A DNA stretch of 64,000 nucleotides, taken from positions 186,001-250,000 of the forward strand of contig NZ_AZFA01000001.1 of NCBI RefSeq assembly GCF_001434295.1. The letters run 5' to 3'. The notes under the pieces were generated by a model that was not told the origin of the DNA, made no database searches, and was given only the letters and a program-made list of their open reading frames with translations. Both the position numbers and the translations under genes were made by a program. This DNA comes from Companilactobacillus versmoldensis DSM 14857 = KCTC 3814 (GTDB lineage: Bacteria > Bacillota > Bacilli > Lactobacillales > Lactobacillaceae). Of the stretch, positions 20,288 through 28,681 are shown in pieces. How positions within the stretch are numbered: position 1 is the first letter of the stretch; each line of letters opens with the position of its first letter.

Positions 20288-21175
20288 TTATGGTTTGATA
20301 TTCAACTGATTGATATGATTTTGCTGCATTAATTGATCGATCTTGTCTAATAATGTTTGATTTTGATTATAGTCTGCAAAGGCAATAGCCATGGCCAAAT
20401 CATGACTGATAGTTGGTTGATTGCCAAGATTGTTGTTCAATTTGGCATAAGCCGAGAAATAGTACAATTGATCAGTATATTTAGTTGGTAAAAACCCCTG
20501 GTGAGATACAACTAATTGGGGAATCAATTCTAAAGCATGGTTAAATTGATGATTATTGACCATCTCAGAGATCATCTGGGTTGCTGCCTGTAAATAGTAA
20601 TAGTAGAGGTTATCATTTGGGGCTTGAATAGAATTAAAAATTTTTTCAGCTGTATCTATAAAATACTTCACTTTGTCATGGTCGGTTCTTTTTTGGTAGA
20701 TCATTGCTAGGCCAATCAAAGCAAGGAATTTCCAAAGTTTGTTTGACTTATGATCTAAGCTTTGCAAGATTAAATTATATTGAAAAATGGCCTCATCTAG
20801 ATTCATCTGCAAATAATCAATAGTTGCTAGTTGAAAGTGATAATGTGCTTGATTATTGATTGAGTAATTAACTATATCGATTGAATCAGATAATTGCTCG
20901 GCTTCAGATATTTTTTGATTTTGAATGAAATCATCGATTTGATTCAATTTATCCAAATTAAGGTTTTTACTTGGTAATTTAGAAAATTCTGAAAAAAGGT
21001 CATTCAAAGTAAGCGACAATTTTTGGCAAAGCTGAATTAAAACCTCAACGGAAGGGGAAATGTTCTGATTTTCGATGCGACTGATTACCGCTTGAGTACA
21101 AATTCCATCTGCTAAGGTTTGCTGATTTAAATGTAGTTTTTGACGTTGCTCTTTGATCACATTACCTAAAAACAT
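20288..21175 (-). CDS. XRE-type helix-turn-helix regulator with TPR-like C-terminus
   Basis: 295 residues. The N-terminus (about 1-62) is an XRE DNA-binding domain: GNVIKEQRQKLHLNQQTLADGI, then SRIENQNISPSVEVL. The remaining 230 residues are helical repeats with alternating aromatic and hydrophobic positions, the layout of PlcR/Rgg-like (RRNPP) peptide-sensing regulators. Which peptide or ligand it senses, if any, is not visible. It stands alone, with a 300-base AT-rich upstream gap holding two palindromes. The GGTGA before ATG 21175 supports the start. Confidence 0.75.
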   Translation of the reverse strand: MFLGNVIKEQRQKLHLNQQTLADGICTQAVISRIENQNISPSVEVLIQLCQKLSLTLNDLFSEFSKLPSKNLNLDKLNQIDDFIQNQKISEAEQLSDSIDIVNYSINNQAHYHFQLATIDYLQMNLDEAIFQYNLILQSLDHKSNKLWKFLALIGLAMIYQKRTDHDKVKYFIDTAEKIFNSIQAPNDNLYYYYLQAATQMISEMVNNHQFNHALELIPQLVVSHQGFLPTKYTDQLYYFSAYAKLNNNLGNQPTISHDLAMAIAFADYNQNQTLLDKIDQLMQQNHINQLNIKP

Positions 21176-21412
21176 GTTTTCACCTCATTTAATATTTATA
21201 TGAGTAATAAAAGATGGCAATTATATTTGAACATATTACATATAGTAATATTAACACAATCTAATATGACTATTTATTTAAAATACTTACCAAACTACCC
21301 AAACAATTATCACTAATAAATGTGCTGATCAGTGATAATAAAAGCAAAATTTGTCATGAGTGAACGGTTATTACCTGAACAAAATCAATCTTTCACAATT
21401 ACAGTAAGTCAC
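21176..21412. promoter_or_regulatory. AT-rich intergenic region with two palindromes
   Basis: This gap holds a palindrome ATATTAC-ATATA-GTAATAT (21233-21251) and an inverted repeat ATTATCACT-N16-AGTGATAAT (21306-21314, 21331-21339). On the - strand, TATAAT (21220-21225) lies 17 bp from the TTACTA inside the first palindrome, a weak promoter for the regulator gene with a possible operator over its -35. A 27-codon + strand frame at 21356 has no ribosome binding site. I infer operator function; nothing here proves it. Confidence 0.4.
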
Positions 21413-21435
21413 AAAAAAAGACCGAATAATCGGCC
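21413..21435 (-). terminator. Terminator of the small 61-residue gene
   Basis: On the - strand GGCCGA-TTAT-TCGGTC forms a 6-bp hairpin followed by a run of seven T, 40 bases after the stop of the small gene. Confidence 0.7.
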
Positions 21436-21474
21436 TTGATAATAAACACATTGGAAAAATGAGATCTTTGATAA

Positions 21475-21660
21475 TTAACTATGGAGCTTGATATACTCAA
21501 GAACTGTTTTGATTTCATCAGGAGTTGCTTCATACTCGCCAGATTTAAGATTATGAACTCGTTCGACTGAAAGATGACTTTCAAAGGCGAATTGTGTATC
21601 GTTCATATTCTTATCTTTTTCGTATTGAATAATTGCTTCTGAAATATTTGGTTTATCCAT
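21475..21660 (-). CDS. Small 61-residue helical protein, possible helix-turn-helix
   Basis: Function unknown. It is acidic, and the stretch NDTQFAFESHLSVERVHNLKSGEYEATPDEIKTVLEYI resembles the four-helix arrangement of a minimal XRE-like domain (shown here only as a pattern). It has its own promoter (TTGTCA/TATTAT), a GGAGG ribosome binding site and a terminator, which support a real gene. Similar short proteins occur in lactobacilli as uncharacterised families. It lies between lepB and the TPR regulator, all on the - strand. Confidence 0.7.
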   Translation of the reverse strand: MDKPNISEAIIQYEKDKNMNDTQFAFESHLSVERVHNLKSGEYEATPDEIKTVLEYIKLHS

Positions 21661-21682
21661 AAATCGTAACCTCCATAACTAC

Positions 21683-21712
21683 ATAATATCATTAAGCGAG
21701 AAATTCTGACAA
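21683..21712 (-). promoter_or_regulatory. Promoter of the small 61-residue gene
   Basis: On the - strand, TTGTCA (21712-21707), an 18-bp spacer and TATTAT (21688-21683), 23 bases ahead of the ATG. Confidence 0.5.
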
Positions 21713-21716
21713 TTTT

Positions 21717-22367
21717 TTAAAAGACTTTCATTTGGTTAAGAGGCCAGTAACGCCATTTGACTTCGCCTACTACGGCACTCTTCTTAATGAAACCAATTAA
21801 ACGACTATCTTTGGAAACTGTACGATGATCTCCCATAACGAAGTAGGTACCAGCGGGAACTTTGTTGGTTTTCTTAACCTTGTTCAAGTAACTTTTACTA
21901 TAAATCTGTTGATATTCAGGAGATTTAGCTAATTGACTTAAAGTGAAATCGTAAGTCCAACTATATCCCTTACCAGCATAGATATTAGTATCGTTTTCCT
22001 TCAATTTAGAACCAGCTTTTAAAAATGGTTCTTTATAAAGTTTTCCGTTGATGTACATTTTGTTATTCTTTGATTGAATCGTATCACCAGGCATACCGAT
22101 AACACGCTTGATATAAAACGATCCTGCCTCATCAGGGGCGTTAAGAATAATAACATCACCCCGTTGGATATTGGAATGTTTAACAGCAAGTAATTTTTGT
22201 CCATCCTCAAAAGTAGGTTGCATCGATGGACCAGATACTCGCTCATTCGCTAGTGTAAACTTAAATGCCAGCATTATTACAGCATATAACACAACTGTTA
22301 ATGCAATGGTCTGAAGCCAGAATTTCCATCCAGACTCTTCTTGCTTATTCTTATCTTTTTTCGCCAT
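21717..22367 (-). CDS. lepB: Signal peptidase I
   Basis: Membrane serine protease that removes signal peptides from secreted proteins. A cytoplasmic Lys-rich start precedes one membrane segment (about residues 17-38). The catalytic Ser is in SGPSMQPTF, the catalytic Lys in YIKRVIGMPGDTI, and box E is GDHRTVSKDSRLIGFI (His where many have Asn). It has 216 residues. ATG follows GAGGTGAAAT. A client is encoded here: the CAP protein at 61.8 kb. Confidence 0.94.
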   Translation of the reverse strand: MAKKDKNKQEESGWKFWLQTIALTVVLYAVIMLAFKFTLANERVSGPSMQPTFEDGQKLLAVKHSNIQRGDVIILNAPDEAGSFYIKRVIGMPGDTIQSKNNKMYINGKLYKEPFLKAGSKLKENDTNIYAGKGYSWTYDFTLSQLAKSPEYQQIYSKSYLNKVKKTNKVPAGTYFVMGDHRTVSKDSRLIGFIKKSAVVGEVKWRYWPLNQMKVF

Positions 22368-22473
22368 ATTTCACCTCAAACTTGTACTACCTAGAATATT
22401 ACACTTTTTGGCAATTATTGGAAATAAAATGTAGTATAAGAAATGACAATTTTAGATAAAGGATAATTAACTA

Positions 22474-23235
22474 TTGGATTATATAACGAATTTACGCGAT
22501 ATTGCGGCACAATTACCAAAATCTCAAGTCTTCAACGCACGCTTGAACTTCATGGAACACATCGTTAATGCCCTCAAACAACAGAAGTTGCCTCGTTATC
22601 ATTTCCCGCAATTTGAGTTGAGTGAGATTGAAATCGAGAGATATTTAAAACAAAATTTTGATCTCGATCAAACCAAGTTCGATCAAACCGTCAATACCCT
22701 GCACCAATTCGATGATCAATTAAGTGAATTCCGCACTTATTTACAAGTTCGTTTTGGATATTGGGCCACCATCACTGACCAATTGATGGATCAGTGGACG
22801 GAATTGTTTCCAGATAATACTTATTTAGAATTGATGGCCGGAAACGGTTATATCTCGAGAGGTTTTCTAGATAGGGGAGTCAAATCGATTTGTACTGACA
22901 ATTTAAGTTGGTCCGGCCAAAGTCAAACTGGTCATCTTCCGCTCACTAAAGTTATTCAAACTGATGCTGTCTCTGCACTAGATCAGTTTGGTTCAGAAAT
23001 TGATTCCGTGGTTTTAGCTTGGAGTCCTGATCATAATGAGATCGATAATGAACTTTTACAACTGATCAGACAGACTGAGTTGAATTTCTTCGTGATCGGT
23101 GAAAAATATGGTGCCACCAATAGTCATAAGTTTTGGGACGATGCTGATATTGTTGAGGATGATCGGATCGACAAATTGAATGAAGTTTATTCCCAATATG
23201 ATTTGGTTAATGATAAAATTTTCTTAATACGTTAA
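22474..23235 (+). CDS. Uncharacterised SAM-methyltransferase-like protein
   Basis: 253 residues, not a family I can name. The N-terminal half is helical. The second half has a Rossmann-like pattern: TYLELMAGNGYISRGFLDRG resembles SAM motif I, ICTDNLSW follows as a possible acidic strand-2 end, then SVVLAWSPDH as a possible motif IV. That makes a class I methyltransferase fold likely; the substrate is unknown. The start is TTG at 22474 after AAAGGATAA. It is divergent from lepB and followed after 15 bases by the unknown membrane protein. Confidence 0.7.
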   Translation: MDYITNLRDIAAQLPKSQVFNARLNFMEHIVNALKQQKLPRYHFPQFELSEIEIERYLKQNFDLDQTKFDQTVNTLHQFDDQLSEFRTYLQVRFGYWATITDQLMDQWTELFPDNTYLELMAGNGYISRGFLDRGVKSICTDNLSWSGQSQTGHLPLTKVIQTDAVSALDQFGSEIDSVVLAWSPDHNEIDNELLQLIRQTELNFFVIGEKYGATNSHKFWDDADIVEDDRIDKLNEVYSQYDLVNDKIFLIR

Positions 23236-23250
23236 TTAGGTGAGATATCA

Positions 23251-24234
23251 ATGAAAAAATTTATTTCAAGTGTGATTATTTTTTTGGTCGTTCTTTTGGC
23301 TGCAGTTGCAATCTCTAAAAATGACTCAATCAAATACAATAACACTATGAATCGACTCGGTATGAGTGATAATGCCACAGTTCTGAAGACCAATTCTAAA
23401 CGGAATTTGACCAACACGATCGTGGATTTAAACAAAATGAAATTGAGCAAGTATCAAATTATCTTTTTTGACAAAGATAACAGTAGTTTTGGATATATTT
23501 ATGGAAATCATAGCTTAAAGAAATTGCCGACCGTCTCAGGCCGCTATTTTTCAAAAACCGATTTTAAATCGCAGATTCCTTTTGCCGTTCAAGGGCAAAA
23601 TTCCAGTATCAAAAGTTATAAACCACAAAGTCAGGCTTATATCAAAACAGATAAACGTTATATTTCAGTGATTGGTAATATTGGGTTTAATAATGCTCAA
23701 TTATTGAATGAACAAACACTGATCTCTTTGTCGCCAACCCAGCGCAAATCTAATAAGCAATTAAAAGATTTGATCCCAGTGATCGACGGTAATGTGGTCA
23801 GTTCCAAAACTGATTTGGCTAAAATCAAAAAATTGATGCATGTTAGTTCGACACATAAGTATAGTCCGCAAACAGATGACTTCACGGCAGTTCAGACTAA
23901 TAATAGTGGCAATCTTTATATCCTTTCATTATTGTTGACCTTGATCGTGACGATTGTTGTGGAGATCTATATTTTATTGCCACTTCGATTTGATATTAAG
24001 AAAACAAAATTGACTGGTGATTTGAAGAATAATTATCGAAACAGTTTGCTACTAAGATATCTGATGTTTACTATCATTCCTTATGTCTTGGCATTCTTAT
24101 GGACGACCTGGAAAATTGTCATTATCAGTCATGCGATTTTCAACAGTTATCTTGTCGTTTCGATAATTGCTGCGATAGCTGTTGGTATCTACCAAATTTA
24201 CCTCGTTAAAAAGGAGCCCCAAAAAGAAGCATGA
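23251..24234 (+). CDS. Unknown membrane protein with large extracytoplasmic domain
   Basis: 327 residues with no recognised family. A hydrophobic segment at residues 4-22 (ISSVIIFLVVLLAAVAI) is followed by about 200 basic, polar residues predicted outside the cell. Three more hydrophobic segments (near 225-247, 271-288, 293-318) and a short basic tail follow. The outer part contains no cysteine or obvious catalytic motif. ATG follows TAGGTGAG. Its TGA overlaps the ATG of the rRNA methyltransferase gene (ATGA), so it is likely translated together with it. Confidence 0.7.
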   Translation: MKKFISSVIIFLVVLLAAVAISKNDSIKYNNTMNRLGMSDNATVLKTNSKRNLTNTIVDLNKMKLSKYQIIFFDKDNSSFGYIYGNHSLKKLPTVSGRYFSKTDFKSQIPFAVQGQNSSIKSYKPQSQAYIKTDKRYISVIGNIGFNNAQLLNEQTLISLSPTQRKSNKQLKDLIPVIDGNVVSSKTDLAKIKKLMHVSSTHKYSPQTDDFTAVQTNNSGNLYILSLLLTLIVTIVVEIYILLPLRFDIKKTKLTGDLKNNYRNSLLLRYLMFTIIPYVLAFLWTTWKIVIISHAIFNSYLVVSIIAAIAVGIYQIYLVKKEPQKEA

Positions 24235-25583
24235 GAGTCGATTTGAGCAAAGAATTTAAAGAGAAATACCAAAAATTACTAGGTGATCGAGCTGAAAAAA
24301 TTTTTCAAGCCATCCAAGCTGACAGTATTGATGCTTTTAGACTCAATCCCTTAAAAGATGATTTTAAAAATGTCAAAGTCAGTTTAGATGCGCCAATTCC
24401 ATACTCAAATGTGGGTTATTACGGAAGCATCGATGGGAAACAGATCGACCATATTGCCGGCTATTTATATAGTCAGGAACCAAGTGCAATGTATGTTGCA
24501 GAATTAGTTGCACCTGAAAAAAACGACCGGATACTCGATCTTTGTGCTGCACCCGGAAGTAAGTCGACTTATTTGGCCACTTTAATGGACCCACAGGACA
24601 TTTTGGTGAGTAACGAGATCAATCACCAGCGAGCAAAAGTATTGTCCTCAAACATCGAAAGAATGGGTATCACTAATACAATCGTCACAAATAACTCACC
24701 ACAGGAATTTGAGAAGGGCTTTAATGAGTATTTTGATAAAATTTTAGTGGATGCGCCATGCTCTGGTGAAGGAATGTTTCGCAAAGATCCTGAATCAGTC
24801 AAATATTGGTCTCCAGAATATGTTGAACAATGTGCCAATCGCCAACGTCACATTTTAGATTCAGCATACAAACTCTTAAAACCTGGCGGGAGACTGGTTT
24901 ATTCTACTTGTACCTTTTCCCCAGAGGAAAATGAAGCTAATATCGAATATCTGTTGAAGACATATCCTGATATGAAATTGAACGAAGTTAAGAAATATCC
25001 TGGAATGGAAGATGGTGTGCCTGCTTGGGGAAATAACGATCCTGAATTAAAAAAAGCATTACGGATGTTCCCTGATAACTTTAAAGGTGAAGGACATTTT
25101 ATGTGTCAACTTCAAAAATCGGGTGCCGAGAGCAAATTGCGGATCAAGCAACTTAAACAAAATTTGAAGAAACCAGATCTCGAACTATTAAAGAAATTTG
25201 CACAAACTAACTTAGAGGTTCTCCCACAAGATAATCTCTTACGAGTCAAAGATTTTCTTTATCAAGCTGCTAGTTTGGATTCACGTTTTTCAAGTTTGCA
25301 TGTGATGCGTAATGGTTTGAATATCGGTGAATTCAAAAAAAATCGCTTGGAGCCAGACATTGCGATGGTTTTGGCTACTCAAGCGAGTGATTTAAAAGCT
25401 ATTTATAATTTATCTGATGAAGAATATAAAAAGTATCTCCACGGTGAATCAGTTATCTTGGATACTCAACCCGATTTTTCTAATAAGTGGATTGGTTTGA
25501 GTTATCAAAACAAGTTATTCAGTTGGGGAAGATACAGCAATAAGCAAATAAAAAACGTCTATCCCAAAGGATTAAGACGTTAA
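24231..25583 (+). CDS. rRNA cytosine-C5 methyltransferase, RsmF/YebU type
   Basis: NOL1/NOP2/Sun family enzyme with both cysteines: DAPCSGEGMFRKDP and YSTCTFSPEENE. SAM motif I is LDLCAAPGSKSTYLATLM. The C-terminal 130 residues match the extra RsmF-type domains, so 16S rRNA is the likely substrate. It has 450 residues. It overlaps the preceding gene by 4 bases. Its last 12 bases overlap the end of convergent fni, and a hairpin within its final codons appears to be the terminator of that operon. Confidence 0.88.
   Translation: MRVDLSKEFKEKYQKLLGDRAEKIFQAIQADSIDAFRLNPLKDDFKNVKVSLDAPIPYSNVGYYGSIDGKQIDHIAGYLYSQEPSAMYVAELVAPEKNDRILDLCAAPGSKSTYLATLMDPQDILVSNEINHQRAKVLSSNIERMGITNTIVTNNSPQEFEKGFNEYFDKILVDAPCSGEGMFRKDPESVKYWSPEYVEQCANRQRHILDSAYKLLKPGGRLVYSTCTFSPEENEANIEYLLKTYPDMKLNEVKKYPGMEDGVPAWGNNDPELKKALRMFPDNFKGEGHFMCQLQKSGAESKLRIKQLKQNLKKPDLELLKKFAQTNLEVLPQDNLLRVKDFLYQAASLDSRFSSLHVMRNGLNIGEFKKNRLEPDIAMVLATQASDLKAIYNLSDEEYKKYLHGESVILDTQPDFSNKWIGLSYQNKLFSWGRYSNKQIKNVYPKGLRR
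25549..25581 (-). terminator. Terminator of the mevalonate operon inside the rRNA methyltransferase gene
   Basis: On the - strand AACGTCT..ATCC-TTTG-GGAT-AGACGTT forms an 11-bp stem with a 2-base bulge, followed by six T. It begins at the fni stop and lies wholly within the last ten codons of the convergent gene. Confidence 0.7.
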
Positions 25584-26621
25584 GTTGATTTTACGTTGTT
25601 TAGCGTAATTTATTAAGTCTGGATCATAAATGATCGGGGCTTTTTTTATTTCTGCAATATTTTTTGCACCGATAGCAGCCAGAATAATTTTTATTTCCAC
25701 GATCAAAGTCTCAAAGAACTCTTCTGTTTCTGTAAAAGAATATTTCTGGAGGTGGTGCAAAGCTAAACCAGAAATTCCGACTGACTGGGCGCCCATTCTT
25801 AATGCTTTCACGACATCTAGGGCTGTTTTGATTCCACCAGAAGCGAAAATGTTCGTTTCTTGACTACTAGATTGAGCTTCAATCAGTGATTCGACTGTTG
25901 AAAGGGATAGTTGGTCTAAGTATGTCAAATCAAGTTCATGATTACGAGCACTTTCAATTTCAGCAAAATCAGTGCCACCAAAACCAGAAATATCAAGGTT
26001 TTTAACGCCGATTTCCTCCAATTGATGAATGTTTTTGGTAGATAATCCAAAGCCAACTTCTTTGACTATAACAGGGACATCTATGTTATTAACGATTTCT
26101 TGAATATTATCTTGCCAGTGGAAATCTCTATCGCCTTCAGGCATAGCTAATTCCTGCAAAACATTTAAATGGATCTGTAAGGCATTGGCTGAAATCAACT
26201 GGATTGCTCGTTGAGCTTTTTTTAAATCAGCTTTAGCAGAAACATTGGCGATCACAAAGCCACCGGGATTATTTTCTCGGAGGACTTTGAAACTTTTAGC
26301 TGTTTCTGGTATCCGAAAATAGACACCCATTGATCCGCTGGAAACAGGGATATCAAATTTGTTGGCTAATTTAGATAGTTCACTATTAAATCTTTCTGAT
26401 TGCTTGGAGCCCCCAGTGATGGCATTGAAATAAATTGGTGCGCCGACCTTAGTTCCTAAAAAATCGACCCCGAGGTCGATTTCAGAAGTATTCAATTCAG
26501 GTAGGGCATCATGTAGTAATCTCACTTGGTCGAAACCAGCAAAAGATTCATCATTATAGTATTTTTCAGCTAAAAATAAATGCTCTAGTTTCCGTTGAAT
26601 TTGTTCATCCTGTTTAGGCAT
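25572..26621 (-). CDS. fni: Type 2 isopentenyl-diphosphate isomerase
   Basis: FMN- and NADPH-dependent enzyme interconverting IPP and DMAPP, the end of the mevalonate route. The TIM-barrel signatures include YFNAITGGSKQSERFN, SSGSMGVYFR, ISGFGGTDFAEIE and FASGGIKTALDVVKALRMGA. It has 349 residues. ATG 26621 lies 8 bases inside mvaK2. It is the last gene of mvaK1-mvaD-mvaK2-fni, and the set makes all isoprenoid precursors from mevalonate. Confidence 0.95.
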   Translation of the reverse strand: MPKQDEQIQRKLEHLFLAEKYYNDESFAGFDQVRLLHDALPELNTSEIDLGVDFLGTKVGAPIYFNAITGGSKQSERFNSELSKLANKFDIPVSSGSMGVYFRIPETAKSFKVLRENNPGGFVIANVSAKADLKKAQRAIQLISANALQIHLNVLQELAMPEGDRDFHWQDNIQEIVNNIDVPVIVKEVGFGLSTKNIHQLEEIGVKNLDISGFGGTDFAEIESARNHELDLTYLDQLSLSTVESLIEAQSSSQETNIFASGGIKTALDVVKALRMGAQSVGISGLALHHLQKYSFTETEEFFETLIVEIKIILAAIGAKNIAEIKKAPIIYDPDLINYAKQRKINLTS

Positions 26622-27693
26622 GGTCGATTATATCTCCAATTTTGAGTTTGAGAGGAGTGATCCCAACTTTTTTCCATTCTTTTTTAAGGGTATTGATATT
26701 TAAATTCTTATTGCTGATGACGATTCCACAGTCACCGCCACCGGCACCAGATGTCTTAGCCGCACCACCGGCTTTTTCTGCGATATCACACAACTTAGTC
26801 AATAATTTGGTTTCAATATGAACATCACTGAATTTAGCTAAATCAGTCAAAAGTTTCCGATAATTACTGATCATTTCTTTGATCCTATCAGAATCACTGT
26901 CACGGAAACCTTGAATCAATTTTTCAACACTCTTGCGACTCGAATGTAAGAAATGTTGATACTTTTCAACTTTCTGAGCCTTAGTCAAGGCGATACGGTC
27001 TACAAGAATCGAGGTAGATGCAGGTGAACCTGTCCAACCTACGATCATTTCTAATTCCTTGGGTAATTTGAGTGGCTCGATCTTTAGATTAGGCCAATCA
27101 AGCTTTAAGAGTTTACCTAAGCTGTGATTACGGACCATATTGAAGACCCAGTTACGATCAGGCGACTTGTAAGCAACAATACCACCAAAGGCGCTTGCAG
27201 CAATATCACCTAGACTACCGTTGCCTTGAACTGATAAGTGAGCGATCGAAGATAATTTATAAACATCCATTTTAGTCAAATTTAGACCATAAAAGGAGCC
27301 TAGTGCTTTAACAACCGCCACTGTGACAGCAGCCGAGCTACCTAGACCAAATTTTTTACCATCTTTAGAATCTAATTCACTGGTAACTAAAAGATCATAA
27401 TAGGCTAATTTTTTTTGCTTCTCTAAAGCATATCTTTCAACGAATTTTATCGCTGTAAGAATATAAGCTAACTGACTTTCAGTATCGTCGAAGACCAATT
27501 CGCTACCTTTACGGTCCCAATGGATCAATTCTTTATTTAAGTTTTTAGATTGTATAGTTCCTCCATTTTTTGATTCAGTAACTGTTACGGTTACGTATTG
27601 ATCAACAGAGGCAATCACTGCAGGGAAGCCTGTTTCGACAACAGCGTATTCTCCCGCAATGTATAATTTTCCAGGTGCTCTTCCTGTGGACAA
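26614..27693 (-). CDS. mvaK2: Phosphomevalonate kinase
   Basis: GHMP kinase making diphosphomevalonate. The N-terminal APGKLYIAGEYAVVE, the ATP loop FGLGSSAAVTVAVVKAL and the C-terminal AAKTSGAGGGDCGIV are diagnostic. An ATG at 27702 lies only one base after AAAGG, too close; TTG at 27693 has 10-base spacing and gives the usual short N-terminus, so I chose it (359 residues). The ATG remains possible. It lies between mvaD and fni and overlaps fni by 8 bases. Confidence 0.92.
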   Translation of the reverse strand: MSTGRAPGKLYIAGEYAVVETGFPAVIASVDQYVTVTVTESKNGGTIQSKNLNKELIHWDRKGSELVFDDTESQLAYILTAIKFVERYALEKQKKLAYYDLLVTSELDSKDGKKFGLGSSAAVTVAVVKALGSFYGLNLTKMDVYKLSSIAHLSVQGNGSLGDIAASAFGGIVAYKSPDRNWVFNMVRNHSLGKLLKLDWPNLKIEPLKLPKELEMIVGWTGSPASTSILVDRIALTKAQKVEKYQHFLHSSRKSVEKLIQGFRDSDSDRIKEMISNYRKLLTDLAKFSDVHIETKLLTKLCDIAEKAGGAAKTSGAGGGDCGIVISNKNLNINTLKKEWKKVGITPLKLKIGDIIDHA

Positions 27694-27715
27694 AAATATC
27701 ATACCTTTCTAAATA

Positions 27716-28681
27716 TCAAATGTATTGTATACCTTTTCCAATATGGGCCTCAAATGTCTGAACATTTTTTAGAGAATTATTAAGATATCTTTGGACCTCA
27801 GAAACGGACTCCTGACTACAAATGATTTTAACGTTAGGACCAGCATCGATTGTAACATATGCTAAAATCCCTGTACTACGTAAGTGTTTTACCAACTTGA
27901 TAACTTCAATCGTTTCTGGAGCAAAATAAGTATACGGTGGATTGGCTGACAACGTTAAAGCATGCATCGAAAGTGCGTTGTGCTCAGCTATTTCCCCGAT
28001 TTTTTGTAAGTCTTTATTTGCAATTGCTTGCTTAATGTCTTCAGTCTCTGAATCCACAAGTGTACACCAACTTGAATAGAAAGGCGAAGTTTTTACTGAC
28101 ATTTCCATCCCTTGAGTAGACGAAATTTCTTTCTTCGCTGTCGAAATGACTGCTGATAAGACGACTATGTCAAATTGCGGGTCTTCATTGATCGGTTCAG
28201 CATACGAGGTATCATCATCATTTCCGGCATGCCACTCAACGAAACCACCAAAAATAGATCTAGTAGCAGAACCAGATCCTAAACGTGCTAATGATGAAAG
28301 AGAACGTTTTGATAGATTCAATTGAAATGTTTGGTCGATCGAGGCTGCCAGAGCGGCAAATCCGGAGGCAGAGGACGCAAACCCGGCTGCCATAGGCACG
28401 TGATTAGTCGAAACGACTTGTAAATGTTCCTGACGGTCAAATTTTTCCCGAACTACGTCGAGATAATTTCTGATTCTTTGGCTAGATTTATCATCTAAGA
28501 TATCACCGTCTAAACTGATGATATCTTTTGATTCCGAAATAATTTGCGATGTAGTGTCAGTATAATATTTATCTAGTGTTAGGGACAAACTGTTAGTGTA
28601 GGGGAGCTTTAAAGCAGGATCCTTTTTACCCCAATATTTGATCAGAGCAATATTTGTATAAGCTCGCGCTGTTTTAGTCAA
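27716..28681 (-). CDS. mvaD: Diphosphomevalonate decarboxylase
   Basis: ATP-dependent decarboxylation to isopentenyl diphosphate. The signature TARAYTNIALIKYWGKKD is near the start and the GHMP loop is AAGFASSASGFAALAAS. The C-terminal motif TIDAGPNVK holds the catalytic-site Asp. The frame is open to 28840, but that part is mvaK1 read in another frame. GAGGG (28693-28689) sits 8 bases before TTG 28681, giving MTKTARAY; ATG 28696 (MRELTLTK) has no ribosome binding site but is an alternative. It overlaps the end of mvaK1 either way. Confidence 0.92.
   Translation of the reverse strand: MTKTARAYTNIALIKYWGKKDPALKLPYTNSLSLTLDKYYTDTTSQIISESKDIISLDGDILDDKSSQRIRNYLDVVREKFDRQEHLQVVSTNHVPMAAGFASSASGFAALAASIDQTFQLNLSKRSLSSLARLGSGSATRSIFGGFVEWHAGNDDDTSYAEPINEDPQFDIVVLSAVISTAKKEISSTQGMEMSVKTSPFYSSWCTLVDSETEDIKQAIANKDLQKIGEIAEHNALSMHALTLSANPPYTYFAPETIEVIKLVKHLRSTGILAYVTIDAGPNVKIICSQESVSEVQRYLNNSLKNVQTFEAHIGKGIQYI

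Noticed and set aside
21356-21439. 27-codon frame upstream of the XRE-TPR regulator as a signalling peptide
   Set aside because: No ribosome binding site, no hydrophobic leader, and its 3' end lies in the terminator of the opposite gene.
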